NCBI GenBank assembly: GCA_023446675.1
Contig: JAEXPO010000621.1
Location: 1 to 5,793, forward strand
Direction of reading: 5' to 3'
DNA: 5,793 nt
Origin: Bacillota bacterium
GTDB lineage: Bacteria > Bacillota > Clostridia > DSM-8532
Shown: piece by piece, positions 5,308-5,793 of the stretch
Layout: the number at the start of each line of letters is the position of its first letter
How positions within the stretch are numbered: the stretch's first letter is position 1
Position numbers and translations under genes: made by a program
Notes under the pieces: generated by a model
Databases searched by the model: none
What the model was told of the DNA's origin: nothing
What the model saw: the letters and a program-made list of their open reading frames with translations, nothing else

Positions 5308-5793
5308 TTAGGGAAGAGCCTTTAAAAGCCTCGTAAGGATGGAGGCTGCTTCCCCCCGGGTAGCGTTGTCTAAGGGTGCGTAATTGTTTTTATCGTTGCC
5401 GCTTAAAATGCCTGCCGACTGAACCGAGTAGACGGCATCCCTTGCGTAAGCTGAAATCTGAGCGTCATCCCCAAAGACAGAGGAGGCCTGCTCTGTGCTG
5501 AGGGTGAGTCCTGCCGCTTTTGCAAAACGCTGGATTAAAACAGCCATATCCTGCCGGGTAATGGGAGCATTGGGGTTAAAGCTGCCGCTGTTGCCCGACA
5601 CAATACCCTTTTCGTAAGCCCAGGCTACGGAGGAGGCATACCAGCTATTAGCGGATACATCCTTAAAGGGCGTGGCTGTACCGGCTGTGTTCTGACCGGA
5701 AAGCCTGTGAAGTATAGCGGTGAATTCGGCGCGCGTAATGGTGGCGTTGGGCTTATAGAGACCCTTGCCTGTGCCGGAAATCAAGCCGTTGTC
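5308..5793 (-). CDS. SLH-domain cell-surface protein, C-terminal fragment
   Basis: The last 161 codons of a larger gene whose start lies beyond 5793. The frame is open to the window edge (DNGLISGTGKG), so the TTG at 5784 is not a start. Three S-layer homology repeats can be seen: a first one cut by the edge with the ITRAEF motif (visible residues 19-24), a second from FKDVSANSWYASSVAWAYEKG to ITRQDM (43-95), and a third from FGDDAQISAYARDAV to ATRGEAASILTRLLKALP (107-161). SLH triplets anchor proteins non-covalently to pyruvylated secondary cell-wall polysaccharide, and the TRAE-type motif is the contact region. The motif is TRAE, TRQD and TRGE in the three repeats, and the third lacks the Trp seen in SWYA, so the last repeats are somewhat divergent. 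What the anchored part does cannot be seen. A strong terminator follows the TAA stop, so it is not co-transcribed with the kinase. Confidence 0.95.
   Translation of the reverse strand, partial: DNGLISGTGKGLYKPNATITRAEFTAILHRLSGQNTAGTATPFKDVSANSWYASSVAWAYEKGIVSGNSGSFNPNAPITRQDMAVLIQRFAKAAGLTLSTEQASSVFGDDAQISAYARDAVYSVQSAGILSGNDKNNYAPLDNATRGEAASILTRLLKALP

Noticed and set aside
5085..5336. Plus-strand open frame of 83 codons across the kinase start and the gap upstream of it
   Set aside because: It has no Shine-Dalgarno, overlaps the start of the kinase gene, and runs through the minus-strand promoter and terminator; its sequence resembles no protein domain.

Overview
The window looks like chromosomal DNA of a Gram-positive, low-to-mid GC Firmicute, most likely a clostridial (Clostridia-class) species. 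The grounds are strong GGAGG ribosome binding sites, C-terminal S-layer homology (SLH) repeats, a prolipoprotein signal of Gram-positive type, and intrinsic terminators with clean T-runs. The genus cannot be fixed from the sequence. All six genes lie on the minus strand, so transcription runs from high to low coordinates.

Layout in transcription order. (1) 5793-5308: the C-terminal end of a cell-surface protein with three SLH repeats, closed by an intrinsic terminator (5275-5245). (2) 5214-3307: an extended -10 promoter, a leader of about 88 nt with two hairpins (one covering the ribosome binding site), then a DesK/NarL-type histidine kinase and a NarL/LuxR-type response regulator overlapping by ATGA. 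This unit ends at a second intrinsic terminator (3265-3237). (3) 3204-1: a separate extended -10 promoter with direct and inverted repeats over its -35 region, then a lipoprotein, a 10-helix FtsX/MacB-type ABC permease (TTG start), and the first 42 codons of its ABC ATPase (GTG start), which runs off the window just before the Walker A motif.

How they may work together: the kinase/regulator pair and the lipoprotein-permease-ATPase set are adjacent, co-oriented and separately transcribed. That arrangement fits a two-component system controlling a neighbouring envelope ABC system, such as export, detoxification or cell-envelope stress. The substrate is not visible in the sequence, and the regulatory link is inference. 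The SLH protein is probably an unrelated neighbour, because a strong terminator separates it.

No RNA genes, mobile elements, CRISPR arrays or pseudogenes were seen. No gene-free stretch exceeds 300 bases; the two longest gaps (3135-3306 and 5112-5307) are described through their promoters, hairpins and terminators.
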